In this document: positions 29,785-36,867 of the stretch, one piece after another
How the letters are laid out: the number at the start of each line of letters is the position of its first letter
Numbering within the stretch: the stretch's first letter is position 1
Assembly (NCBI GenBank): GCA_017617005.1
Contig: JAFZWW010000081.1
Coordinates: forward strand, 1-36,867
Direction: 5' to 3'
Length of the DNA: 36,867 nucleotides
Origin: Lachnospiraceae bacterium
GTDB lineage: Bacteria; Bacillota; Clostridia; Lachnospirales; Lachnospiraceae
Made by a program: the position numbers and the translations under genes
The notes under the pieces: model-generated
What the model saw: the letters and a program-made list of their open reading frames with translations, nothing else
Told to the model about the DNA's origin: nothing
Database searches by the model: none

Positions 29785-30063
29785 ATGAAAGGTATTCGTG
29801 CATTTTTAGCAAAACATAAGGTTATCAATGTAATAGTCTGCGTAATATGCGTATGGCTGATAATGCTGTGCGTTGATTTCTATAGGGTTGATTCTATGGA
29901 AAGTGCTCCCATCTGCTGCATGGAAATGAAGAACGGAAGCGGACATTACGTAGGGCTGGGTTATTCCTTTGATATTGTGGAGAATCCCGGAAGCGGAAAT
30001 AAGGAATATGCCCTTTATGTTTTCGGACAGCCGGTTAAGAACAATTTCACGAACGAGATCTGA
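29785..30063 (+). CDS. Small single-helix membrane protein
   Basis: The start is at ATG 29785 (GAGGTGA at 29774-29780), one codon inside the longest frame. The 92-residue protein has a basic N-terminus, one membrane helix (about 14-34: VINVIVCVICVWLIMLCVDF) and a short outer domain with GSGHYVGLGYSFDIVE and a final strand (YALYVFGQPV). Similar small proteins with a GLGYS-type turn occur in many Clostridia, without known function as far as I recall. It lies 19 bp after the Nudix gene and 13 bp before surE, so the genes probably share a transcript. Confidence 0.7.
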   Translation: MKGIRAFLAKHKVINVIVCVICVWLIMLCVDFYRVDSMESAPICCMEMKNGSGHYVGLGYSFDIVENPGSGNKEYALYVFGQPVKNNFTNEI

Positions 30064-30076
30064 AGGAATCCCCTGT

Positions 30077-30796
30077 ATGAGAATTCTTTTGACAAATGAT
30101 GACGGAATACACGCCGACGGACTTGAGCGACTCGCAAGAGTCGCTGTTTCCTTTGGAGAAGTGTGGATAGTCGCACCTGCAGAAGAGAGGAGCGCCGCAA
30201 GCCACAGTGTGACATTAAGACACCCGCTTGATGTTTATCCGATATATGATTATCCGGTTGAAGGGGTAAAGGCTTTCTCCTGTTCGGGAATGCCGGCGGA
30301 TTGTGTAAGGGTCGGAAGCCTTAATGTTATGCCCGAGAAGCCCGATGTTGTCATGTCGGGTATCAATAAGGGCTACAACATGGCATCCGATATCCAGTAT
30401 TCTGCAACAGCGGGGGCTGCATTCGAAGCGGCTTTCCAGGGTTATCACCCCATTGCCGTGTCGGAAGGTTTCTCCGGAGTGCACGAAGTTACCGACAGAT
30501 ATCTTGAAGAAATACTTGCGAAGATAATAAATGTCCCCGTTCCTGCAGGACATATCCACAATGTGAATTTCCCTGATTGCAGATTATCCGAGTGCAAGGG
30601 AATTCTTTATGACAGAAAAGTGTCTCCCTGGATGTACTACAAGGATCACTATAATGAAATAGAAAAGCTTGAAAACGGCGGGATCAGATACATGATAGAA
30701 GGCGTACCCACAATGTACGCCGAAGAAGGAAGCGATTTCAAAGCGCTTCTCGATAATTATGTATCCGTCGGAATCGTCAATAATATCGGTTATTAA
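30077..30796 (+). CDS. surE: 5'/3'-nucleotidase SurE
   Basis: The start is at 30077 (AAGGA at 30063-30067), 36 codons inside the longest frame. The 239-residue length is typical for SurE. The N-terminal motif MRILLTNDDGI carries the two metal-binding aspartates. VAPAEERSAASH supplies the catalytic serine loop, SGMPADCV follows, and SGINKGYNMASDIQYSATAGAA contains the conserved asparagine. SurE removes phosphate from nucleoside 5'- and 3'-monophosphates in the cytoplasm and is linked to stress survival. Base composition is host-like. It stands between the Nudix/helicase pair and the SIR2 gene; whether nucleotide metabolism joins them is speculative. Confidence 0.93.
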   Translation: MRILLTNDDGIHADGLERLARVAVSFGEVWIVAPAEERSAASHSVTLRHPLDVYPIYDYPVEGVKAFSCSGMPADCVRVGSLNVMPEKPDVVMSGINKGYNMASDIQYSATAGAAFEAAFQGYHPIAVSEGFSGVHEVTDRYLEEILAKIINVPVPAGHIHNVNFPDCRLSECKGILYDRKVSPWMYYKDHYNEIEKLENGGIRYMIEGVPTMYAEEGSDFKALLDNYVSVGIVNNIGY

Positions 30797-30826
30797 TCTA
30801 TTTCGATTTATATATTTGTGAGAAAA

Positions 30827-33316
30827 ATGAGATTAAGTGAATTATTATCTTACGAAAATAATAAAGAGTTATTAATTGAAATAAAAGGGAACAAGAATAA
30901 TATCATTCCTTTTGTTGGCGCTGGAGTATCACGTGGGTGTGGTTTGTTCTCGTGGTGCGAACTGTTGGAAAAATTGTCGACTTTTTATTTTTCTAAAGAA
31001 GAAATCGACGAATTAAAAAAGTTAAAATCTATAGATTTTGCAGATAAAATCATTGAAAAAGCGGGAAACACATCAATGATTATGCGAAAAATCAGAAGTT
31101 TATTCGATTCTGCATCTGTTTGCTATACGGAAATACCGTTTATTCTTCTTGAAGAATTCTCCCCATTGCTGGTGACCACTAACTATGATGACATCATAGA
31201 AAATGTTTCTGAAAAATGTAAAAAAGGAAGAATCACATCATTATTGCCATGCTTACAAGGACAAGTGAATGATGCCATACAGTTAAATGAAAGAAAACTA
31301 TTGAAGATTCATGGTTCCATTGAAGAACCTTCTTCATTTGTATTTTCTTCCGAACAATATGAAATCTCATATGATGAGGCCGGACTGGTAACTCGCTATC
31401 TTAAAAGTATATTTGAAGCAAAAAGAGTGTTGTTCGTTGGCTGTAGCATCGAAGAAGATAAAACTATCGAAGTGCTGAAAAAATGCATTGAGAAGAATGG
31501 TGATCTTGTTCATTATGCAATTTTGCCTAGACCAAATGATGATAATAAGTATATTGAACGCAATGTGCTGTTAACAAAATTGGGAATTAGACCGGTTTAT
31601 TATCCGGAGAACAACTACGAAGATGTTGCAAAGTTGCTTAATTTCTTGTCGGATAACAATCAGTTTATTGTCATTATAAAAAAATATTTAAGCGGGATTG
31701 CTGGCTTTTCACTTGAGAGTACAGATGATGAAATGAATAATCATCTGGATGTTTTATTTTCGGTTGTTAATACAGCTTATTATGAGACGGCAACTAATTA
31801 TCCTGATTTGTTGGATATCGATTGTAAAAACATTGATCTGCAAGAATTCATACAATCGTCAGTAGTGTCATTTTTAACAAATAACAGAGGATATAGTCTG
31901 TTTGAAATATGTTTATATGGATTTAAATCGTATTTGCAGTTGGGGGAAATAAAAGATAAAGATAATATATTAAAGAGTTTTGAAAACAATCTCTCGAAGG
32001 AGATGTTGTCGGAAACAGAGATAGTTAGTTTTTTACAAAAAGGTTGTTTTTCTCACAAGAATATCTCCGAAATTTATAATGGCGATAAATTACTTCAGCT
32101 GTCTGACAGAGACATTAATTTATTGGCAGCAAGGCAAATGGATGTTCTAAAATATAAAGGAGATATGAACTTCGATATTATCGAAGAATACAATCTTGCG
32201 GAAAGAATATTGGAGTATTGTTCGAATAGATTATCGTTTTATAATAGAGTACATTTACTTAATCAATTAGGCGCATTTAGCTTGTACTATAACAAGTGGG
32301 AAGATGGAAAAATCCATTTACTTAAAGTTGTTGATATTTTTTCTAAGATGGGCGAACTGGAAGGTGATCAAAAGATATTTTTGTCACAAGTTTTTAATAA
32401 TTTGGCAATAGTAGAATTATACTTAAATTCGAATTTGAGTGATGTATTATACTATAATCAACTTGATATAGAACTCAAGAAAAATGCTGGGGCTAGTAAA
32501 ATCTTATTGGCTCAATCTATTGGATTAAGAGCAACAATCATAAAAGAATTGGATCCATTTCAGGCACTCGATTTGTATTTAGAAAGTAGTGCTTTGAAAG
32601 AGGATTGTTTTAATGAATCCAATGACAAAAAAGAACTTATATCATGGATGGTTACTGCGTTTAATATTGGGCTGGTTGCTAAGGACTTAAGAATATATGA
32701 AGAGGCGTTACGAATAATTTCTAAAGCTAACGGTCCAAGATTAAAATTATTAGATAGAAGTAATAAGGATTATGGAAGCTCGGTAAATGTAGAGTGTGAA
32801 TTAGAAATATTGTTGGGCAAGAAGGTTTCAAATATGGATTTGGTAAATATAATCCAGAGCAGAGTTGACTTGCCTAAAGGGTTTATCAAAACACAGGAAC
32901 ATACTTGGTATGTTTGCGCATTGTATTTTTATAGTCAAAAGAAATACCGTGAAGCAATTAATTATATCAATAAAGCAATGTATTTGATTAATTCCGGCGA
33001 CACGATCACTGATGTTCGCCAACAGGTCAGAATATCCATTTTGCTGGCAAAAACAAAATATAAAATGATGGATTCTGACGATAGAATTATCGGAGAGATA
33101 GAGCAAATACTATGTGATGCCTGCGAAAAAATTAAAATCAATTGCGGTGATGATAGCATTTATCTTATGGAAATATATAAAGAGTTGGCTGATATGATAG
33201 ATGCTAAGTATATCAAAAGTTATGAAAGGCTATATTCCTTATATAATGAATCTATTAACGCAGCAAAAGAAAAACTTTCAAAATATGATTTTCATTTACC
33301 TTTGCTGGATGAGTGA
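30827..33316 (+). CDS. SIR2-domain protein with long helical-repeat C-terminus, probable defence NADase
   Basis: The likely start is ATG 30827 (GTG 30818 is an alternative; neither has a strong ribosome-binding site), giving 829 residues. Residues about 20-285 are a SIR2-like Rossmann domain: IPFVGAGVS (27-35), VTTNYDD (116-122, with N119) and KIHGS (160-164, with H162), the asparagine and histidine used for NAD breakdown, then RVLFVGCSIEED. The rest (about 290-829) is helical, with TPR-like pairs (for example YFYSQKKYREAINYINKAMYL), suited to sensing a protein partner. Proteins of this plan, such as DSR-type defence proteins, deplete NAD upon phage infection; that role here is inference. The gene is very AT-rich compared with surE 30 bp upstream, and convergent with the DUF3021 gene 12 bp downstream. 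Confidence 0.85.
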   Translation: MRLSELLSYENNKELLIEIKGNKNNIIPFVGAGVSRGCGLFSWCELLEKLSTFYFSKEEIDELKKLKSIDFADKIIEKAGNTSMIMRKIRSLFDSASVCYTEIPFILLEEFSPLLVTTNYDDIIENVSEKCKKGRITSLLPCLQGQVNDAIQLNERKLLKIHGSIEEPSSFVFSSEQYEISYDEAGLVTRYLKSIFEAKRVLFVGCSIEEDKTIEVLKKCIEKNGDLVHYAILPRPNDDNKYIERNVLLTKLGIRPVYYPENNYEDVAKLLNFLSDNNQFIVIIKKYLSGIAGFSLESTDDEMNNHLDVLFSVVNTAYYETATNYPDLLDIDCKNIDLQEFIQSSVVSFLTNNRGYSLFEICLYGFKSYLQLGEIKDKDNILKSFENNLSKEMLSETEIVSFLQKGCFSHKNISEIYNGDKLLQLSDRDINLLAARQMDVLKYKGDMNFDIIEEYNLAERILEYCSNRLSFYNRVHLLNQLGAFSLYYNKWEDGKIHLLKVVDIFSKMGELEGDQKIFLSQVFNNLAIVELYLNSNLSDVLYYNQLDIELKKNAGASKILLAQSIGLRATIIKELDPFQALDLYLESSALKEDCFNESNDKKELISWMVTAFNIGLVAKDLRIYEEALRIISKANGPRLKLLDRSNKDYGSSVNVECELEILLGKKVSNMDLVNIIQSRVDLPKGFIKTQEHTWYVCALYFYSQKKYREAINYINKAMYLINSGDTITDVRQQVRISILLAKTKYKMMDSDDRIIGEIEQILCDACEKIKINCGDDSIYLMEIYKELADMIDAKYIKSYERLYSLYNESINAAKEKLSKYDFHLPLLDE

Positions 33317-33328
33317 AAAATCGAGTGT

Positions 33329-33760
33329 TTAGGACTTGGAGTTGGTTTTTTGCTTCTGTATCTCCTTGATCATTTCATCCTGATCCTTGGCTTCCCTGTA
33401 TAGTCTGTAGTAATACAGGGCTGCGCCGATGATGTAGGGAATGGTAAATGATCTGAAGAATTCAAACCATCCTCTCGGAGTGACCGGTCCCCAGAAAAGT
33501 GTTGCAATAAGGATTGCCCCGGTGCAGAGAACCAGTGCGACCACGTACTGGATTATTATCATTGCCAGGGGGCTGAGCTTTTCGAAAAACTTGTGAATGG
33601 ACAGCACGAATACAGCGATGTTGCAGAAGATGAACATCAGCACAACATTCGCATTATTGGTCTCGGTTCCCATAGCCATGTTGATGAAGGCGCCCGCGAC
33701 GGATACTATCGTATAGGAACAGCACAGTTCCAGCAGATAAGACTTTATGAAATCTTTCAT
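33329..33760 (-). CDS. DUF3021 membrane protein (module 2)
   Basis: The protein has 143 residues with four membrane helices (about 9-30, 39-58, 66-91 and 101-120) and a charged tail (EMIKEIQKQKTNSKS), as in the DUF3021 protein at 22014. Its ATG overlaps the stop of the LytTR gene by four bases (ATGA), with AGGAGG inside that gene, so the two are coupled. It is the last gene of the hydrolase-LytTR-DUF3021 operon. Its probable job is membrane control of the LytTR regulator (inference by analogy). Confidence 0.87.
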   Translation of the reverse strand: MKDFIKSYLLELCCSYTIVSVAGAFINMAMGTETNNANVVLMFIFCNIAVFVLSIHKFFEKLSPLAMIIIQYVVALVLCTGAILIATLFWGPVTPRGWFEFFRSFTIPYIIGAALYYYRLYREAKDQDEMIKEIQKQKTNSKS

Positions 33761-34230
33761 TGGGACATCCTCCTCATTTTCTGAAGGTATTCGGTAAAAC
33801 TCTTCTTGTAACTTCTGTTGATGCAGATCCTCTCCCCGTTATCGAAGGAAGCATATACCTTCATGTTGATATCCGGTTTGAGCTGTTTGATCTTGTAGAT
33901 ATTCACGAGATTGGATTTGGATATCCTTACGAAACCGTACGGCGAAAGCTGTTCTTCTACCGAGGCAAGTGTGCTCATCAGTCTGTACACACCGTTTTCG
34001 GTATATGCGAAGAGCTTTCTGTCGATGTGGTCGAGATAATAGATCTCTTTCGGATCGAGTATTATTTCTTCACCGTCATCGAGGTCCTCATCCGCGGGTC
34101 TTCCGCTTAAGGTGGGCCTCTCCGAATTGACGGAGTCTATGATCTGACGGATCACGGGACGCATATCAGAGTAATATACGTCCACGTGTTCGTCGGTTAT
34201 ATTCTTGTCTTCAAACAGGTTCAGTTTCAT
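33757..34230 (-). CDS. LytTR-domain transcription regulator (module 2)
   Basis: The protein has 157 residues: an N-terminal part (1-55) and a LytTR DNA-binding domain (about 58-152), with EIYYLDHIDRKLFAYTENG, then GFVRISKSNLVNIYKIKQL and the end ICINRSYKKSFTEYL. There is no receiver domain. It lies 8 bp after the alpha/beta hydrolase and overlaps the DUF3021 gene. The divergent region upstream of the operon holds direct repeats 21 bp apart, the spacing used by LytTR proteins, so autoregulation is likely. The same regulator type occurs at 21565. Confidence 0.9.
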   Translation of the reverse strand: MKLNLFEDKNITDEHVDVYYSDMRPVIRQIIDSVNSERPTLSGRPADEDLDDGEEIILDPKEIYYLDHIDRKLFAYTENGVYRLMSTLASVEEQLSPYGFVRISKSNLVNIYKIKQLKPDINMKVYASFDNGERICINRSYKKSFTEYLQKMRRMSQ

Positions 34231-34238
34231 TCTTTGTC

Positions 34239-35186
34239 TTAGTTCAGTACGTTTTCAAGAAATGACATTACGCTTTCTTCATATTCTTCGGGATAGTCGA
34301 TGCATCCTTCGATATGTGCGCTGTCAAAATGAACTATCTCCTTCTCATCAACAGATATATTATCATAAATCTGCTCAACCTGGTCGGGAAGACATACACT
34401 GTCCTGATCGGATACGATAACAAGGGTGGGAATGCCGATATTGGCCGCAAGCTTAATGGTATCTCCGTCATCATAATCTATTCCGTATCTGATGCCCATC
34501 ATGAGCTTGCTGGTTCCGACGAAATATCTTGCGGTGAAGGAATCGGTATCTCCGTCTCCGAACATTTCCTTAAGGATAAGCTCCATTCCGGGAACGGGGC
34601 ACTCGAGGATGACTGCATCGGCTGCTTCGGCGGTTCCGGGAGTTACGTTTGCTGCATAGAGAGCGGTGGTCTGTCCGCCCATGGACTGGCCGTGAACGAT
34701 GACGGTGTCGTATCCGAGCTCGGTTCTTGCCTTTACGACCATTGCCTTAACGTCCATCTGCTCATTGATTCCGAAGGTTACCTTGTCGTCGGGATTTACT
34801 CCGCTTCCCCTCTGGTCGATCGCAATTACGTCGTATCCGTTTGCAAAATACTTCTCTGCAACGGGTGCTACGCAGTATCTGTCTCCGCCTGCGCCGTGTA
34901 CGAGGATGACGCATTTATCGTTTCCGAATCCGTAATATGTTCCGGGTACTTCGTTTCCGTCTTCTGCAGTTGCGGTGATGTCCGTGCCTTCATACTCTGC
35001 AAGGAAAGCGTCTGTATCGTATCCCCAGACTTCAAGCTGCTTTAAGCTGTTATCGTGTGTATCGTTGTCCGCATTCTGGTAAAGGATCCTGTCGGATATG
35101 TAATTTCCGAGGAAGAGTGATCCTCCTGCCGCGAGAACGATGATTATTGCAAGAATGATGATGAGTGCCTTGGTAAGTTTTTTCAT
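34239..35186 (-). CDS. Membrane-anchored alpha/beta hydrolase
   Basis: The protein has 315 residues. One N-terminal hydrophobic helix (about 6-28: ALIIILAIIIVLAAGGSLFL) anchors or exports it. The alpha/beta hydrolase fold follows: ILVHGAGGD for the oxyanion hole, AIDQRGSG, the nucleophile elbow GQSMGG, the acid aspartate in VSDQDSV and the histidine in DSAHIEG. All triad members are present, so it is probably an active serine esterase or peptidase on the outer face of the membrane; the substrate is unknown. It is the first gene of the minus-strand operon with LytTR and DUF3021. AGGAGG lies upstream of its ATG. Confidence 0.88.
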   Translation of the reverse strand: MKKLTKALIIILAIIIVLAAGGSLFLGNYISDRILYQNADNDTHDNSLKQLEVWGYDTDAFLAEYEGTDITATAEDGNEVPGTYYGFGNDKCVILVHGAGGDRYCVAPVAEKYFANGYDVIAIDQRGSGVNPDDKVTFGINEQMDVKAMVVKARTELGYDTVIVHGQSMGGQTTALYAANVTPGTAEAADAVILECPVPGMELILKEMFGDGDTDSFTARYFVGTSKLMMGIRYGIDYDDGDTIKLAANIGIPTLVIVSDQDSVCLPDQVEQIYDNISVDEKEIVHFDSAHIEGCIDYPEEYEESVMSFLENVLN

Positions 35187-35221
35187 TTTGTATTTCCTCC
35201 TGTGTGTTACCTGATGATGTG

Positions 35222-35330
35222 ACTATATCAGGCCTTTCGGAGCTGTGTATTGAAATATGTCCAAGTTGCATTTGGGGATGTCTGAGTTGCATTTTTTTCA
35301 TTTCACCACGCATTTAATGCAATTCACCAC
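35222..35330 (-). promoter_or_regulatory. Divergent regulatory region with 21-bp phased direct repeats
   Basis: AGTTGCATTT occurs at 35264-35273 and 35285-35294, within a 21-bp unit beginning ATGTC at 35257 and 35278. TTCACCAC occurs at 35302-35309 and 35323-35330, again 21 bp apart. Two helical turns is the usual spacing of LytTR binding sites. On the minus strand a TATAGT -10 (complement of 35222-35227) has no good -35, so the first pair would sit just upstream of a weak promoter, as expected for an activator. Which pair binds which regulator is unknown. Confidence 0.65.
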
Positions 35331-35350
35331 AGATTTCACACAGGGCATTT

Positions 35351-35391
35351 TTTACGTTGTATAGTCCTATCATCAGATAATGGATAGGAGG
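35351..35391 (+). promoter_or_regulatory. Weak promoter and ribosome-binding site of the M13 peptidase gene
   Basis: TTTACG (35351-35356) and GATAAT (35376-35381, 5 of 6) are separated by a long 19-bp spacer. AGGAGG lies at 35386-35391, so the leader would be very short. The TTCACCAC repeats end 20 bp upstream of the -35, in reach for activation. Confidence 0.4.
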
Positions 35392-35397
35392 GTAACT

Positions 35398-36867
35398 ATG
35401 AAAAGATTCAGAAGAATGGCAGCACTGCTCATGGCTGTGTCCGTCGTTCTGTCAGGCTGCGCCGGTGTGGAACTTCCCGAAGACGCAGAAGAAACCGAAG
35501 TAGTCGAACTTCCGCCTGCAAGGGCCCAGGACGACTTCTTCAGATACATTAATGAACAGGAACTTGAAAACGCCGAATTCGGATACGGCGAAATGGCGTA
35601 CAGAGGCGGATTCAAATCCACGACGATCGAGGACCAGGTCAAGGAGATCATCTCGGAAGTTGCTTCCGGCAGCGGATACGAGACAGGATCCGAGGAATAC
35701 ATCATCAAGAGGGCATATGATCTCTTTTACGCATATGACTTCGAAAACTCCGGTGTTCCCGCAGAGCTTGATGCACTTTTCCATGAGATCGATGAGATTT
35801 CTACAATAGAAGAATTCATGGAGATGGATGCAAGGCTGGATAAGGACTACTTCGTCGGAAATGTTTTCAATATCATGACCGATTCGGATTATCTTTCCGG
35901 AGGCACTACAATCCTCAGCTTCACACAGTACTCCGGTATCATGGATGCCGATTTCAAAACGCTTGAAGAGACATACGGTCCCCTGAATTCGCTTAAGGAT
36001 ATGGGATCGCTCATTCTTCAGCAGATGGGCCATGAAGAGGAAGAGGCCGATGAGATCGGAACACAGTTCGGATACATCGCAATGGACATCTACAATGATA
36101 CCGATATGGATGTCATCAAGGCTACGATGCCTCATATATATTTCAACACCTTGACCCGTGCGGAGGCTGATGCACTCCTTACCAACGTGGATCTGGATAA
36201 ATACCTGAAGGAACTGGGAGTCGATCCTTCGATCGTCGACAGGATGGGAATCTACGATCCCGGACAGGTCGCAGCGATAAACGCACTGATCACAGAGGAT
36301 AATCTGGAAGCACTCAAGTGCTGGAAGATGGTAGCACTCGCAGAGCAGTATAAGAGATTCATCGTATACGGATACGATAAGCTTGAACAGTACAGGAATA
36401 TCGATTACAAGCCCAAGGATGAACTTGTTCTCGATGAAGTCATGATGACTTTTGCCCAGCAGACAGATCCCCTATATATAGACAGATATTATTCACAGGC
36501 TATGGACGATGCGCTTGTTTCGATGTGCGACGACATCAGGGAGGGCTACAGGGTTCTTATCACGAATGCAGACTGGCTCAGTCAGTCTACGAGAAACGGC
36601 CTTCTTAAAAAGCTGGATAATATCGTCTATGTAACAGGTGCTGATGTTGAGAGGATGGATCCTTCCGTATACAGGAATATCAAGGGAAACGATTACTTCG
36701 AGTTCTGGCTCTCATACAAGAGACTTTACGGTCAGTATCTTGCGGAGAAGATCGGAAAGCCCGGAGACAGAAAGGCAGTCGGTATGTACATGCAGGAGTT
36801 CAACGCATGTTATGATCCTTCACTCAATAACATCGCCATCACCGTTGCGATCATGAACAAGCCTTTC
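35398..36867 (+). CDS. M13-family metallopeptidase lipoprotein (neprilysin/PepO-like), cut by window end
   Basis: The reading frame runs for 490 codons to the last base without a stop. The N-terminus is a lipoprotein signal (basic start, AALLMAVSVVLSGC) with C21 lipidated, so the enzyme is tethered to the outer membrane face. DDFFRYIN near residue 44 is the usual start of M13 peptidases. The long helical region follows, and the last residues (EFNACYDPSLNNIAITVAIM) match the stretch just before the zinc motif HExxH, which lies beyond the window. M13 enzymes cut peptides outside the cell. It is divergent from the hydrolase-LytTR operon and shares its repeat-bearing control region. Activity cannot be judged without the missing part. 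Confidence 0.85.
   Translation, partial: MKRFRRMAALLMAVSVVLSGCAGVELPEDAEETEVVELPPARAQDDFFRYINEQELENAEFGYGEMAYRGGFKSTTIEDQVKEIISEVASGSGYETGSEEYIIKRAYDLFYAYDFENSGVPAELDALFHEIDEISTIEEFMEMDARLDKDYFVGNVFNIMTDSDYLSGGTTILSFTQYSGIMDADFKTLEETYGPLNSLKDMGSLILQQMGHEEEEADEIGTQFGYIAMDIYNDTDMDVIKATMPHIYFNTLTRAEADALLTNVDLDKYLKELGVDPSIVDRMGIYDPGQVAAINALITEDNLEALKCWKMVALAEQYKRFIVYGYDKLEQYRNIDYKPKDELVLDEVMMTFAQQTDPLYIDRYYSQAMDDALVSMCDDIREGYRVLITNADWLSQSTRNGLLKKLDNIVYVTGADVERMDPSVYRNIKGNDYFEFWLSYKRLYGQYLAEKIGKPGDRKAVGMYMQEFNACYDPSLNNIAITVAIMNKPF

Noticed and set aside
29969..30076. A 36-residue extension of SurE
   Set aside because: SurE proteins start with the MRILLTNDDG motif, AAGGA precedes that ATG, and the extension overlaps the small membrane protein gene.

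Overview
The window looks like chromosome of a Gram-positive anaerobe of the Clostridia (order Eubacteriales, most like Lachnospiraceae or a relative). The pointers are strong AGGAGG ribosome-binding sites, GC-rich hairpin terminators with T tracts, a transketolase split into two genes, a FapA-like protein beside an HD-GYP protein, LytTR-DUF3021 regulator pairs, and a PurF-like paralogue of the type common in this group. This placement is inference. No rRNA, tRNA, CRISPR array, transposase or integrase was found.

Layout. (1) 0.1-8.4 kb: a dense plus-strand run. A FapA-like protein with ten 26-residue repeats and an HD-GYP protein with a degenerate receiver are followed by a pentose block: FGGY kinase, AraD-type epimerase, transketolase N and C halves, and ribulose-phosphate 3-epimerase. 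Together the last five genes would take an L-ribulose-type sugar into the non-oxidative pentose phosphate pathway. (2) 8.5-11.0 kb: a PurF-like protein without the catalytic N-terminal cysteine, then two overlapping membrane/zinc-ribbon paralogues. (3) 11.0-13.9 kb: a Fic protein with its own DNA-binding domain behind an array of helically phased operator-like repeats, then a CPBP protease-like membrane protein and a membrane-anchored XRE regulator. REP-like palindromes are scattered in the gaps. (4) 13.9-17.9 kb: an ABC exporter pair, then an SPFH protein, a ribbon-helix-helix protein and a four-helix membrane protein, translationally coupled. (5) 18.0-20.4 kb: an AT-rich small membrane protein, an orphan HicB and a DUF4143-type ATPase preceded by 33-bp palindrome-containing repeats. 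(6) 20.5-23.6 kb: a lipoprotein, a LytTR-DUF3021-isochorismatase operon (the last gene frameshifted), a 46-residue small gene and an XRE regulator.

(7) 23.7-33.3 kb is the accessory zone, a patchwork of AT-rich genes among host-like ones. It holds two unrecognised membrane proteins between near-identical terminators, a PLD nuclease/helicase/DUF3427 fusion with a Nudix partner, a small membrane protein and SurE of host-like composition, and a SIR2-domain protein with a long helical-repeat C-terminus. The helicase and SIR2 proteins are of types found in anti-phage defence. (8) 33.3-35.2 kb, minus strand: alpha/beta hydrolase, LytTR and DUF3021, a second copy of the regulator module. Its divergent upstream region carries two sets of 21-bp phased direct repeats and leads on the plus strand into an M13-family lipoprotein peptidase cut off by the window end.

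The best candidates for something not well described are the Fic gene with its phased operator array, the ATPase with its 33-bp repeats, the PLD-helicase/Nudix and SIR2 neighbourhood, and the Cys-less PurF paralogue. There is no gene-free stretch longer than about 300 bases; the larger gaps (about 190-290 bases) are covered by the regulatory and repeat entries.
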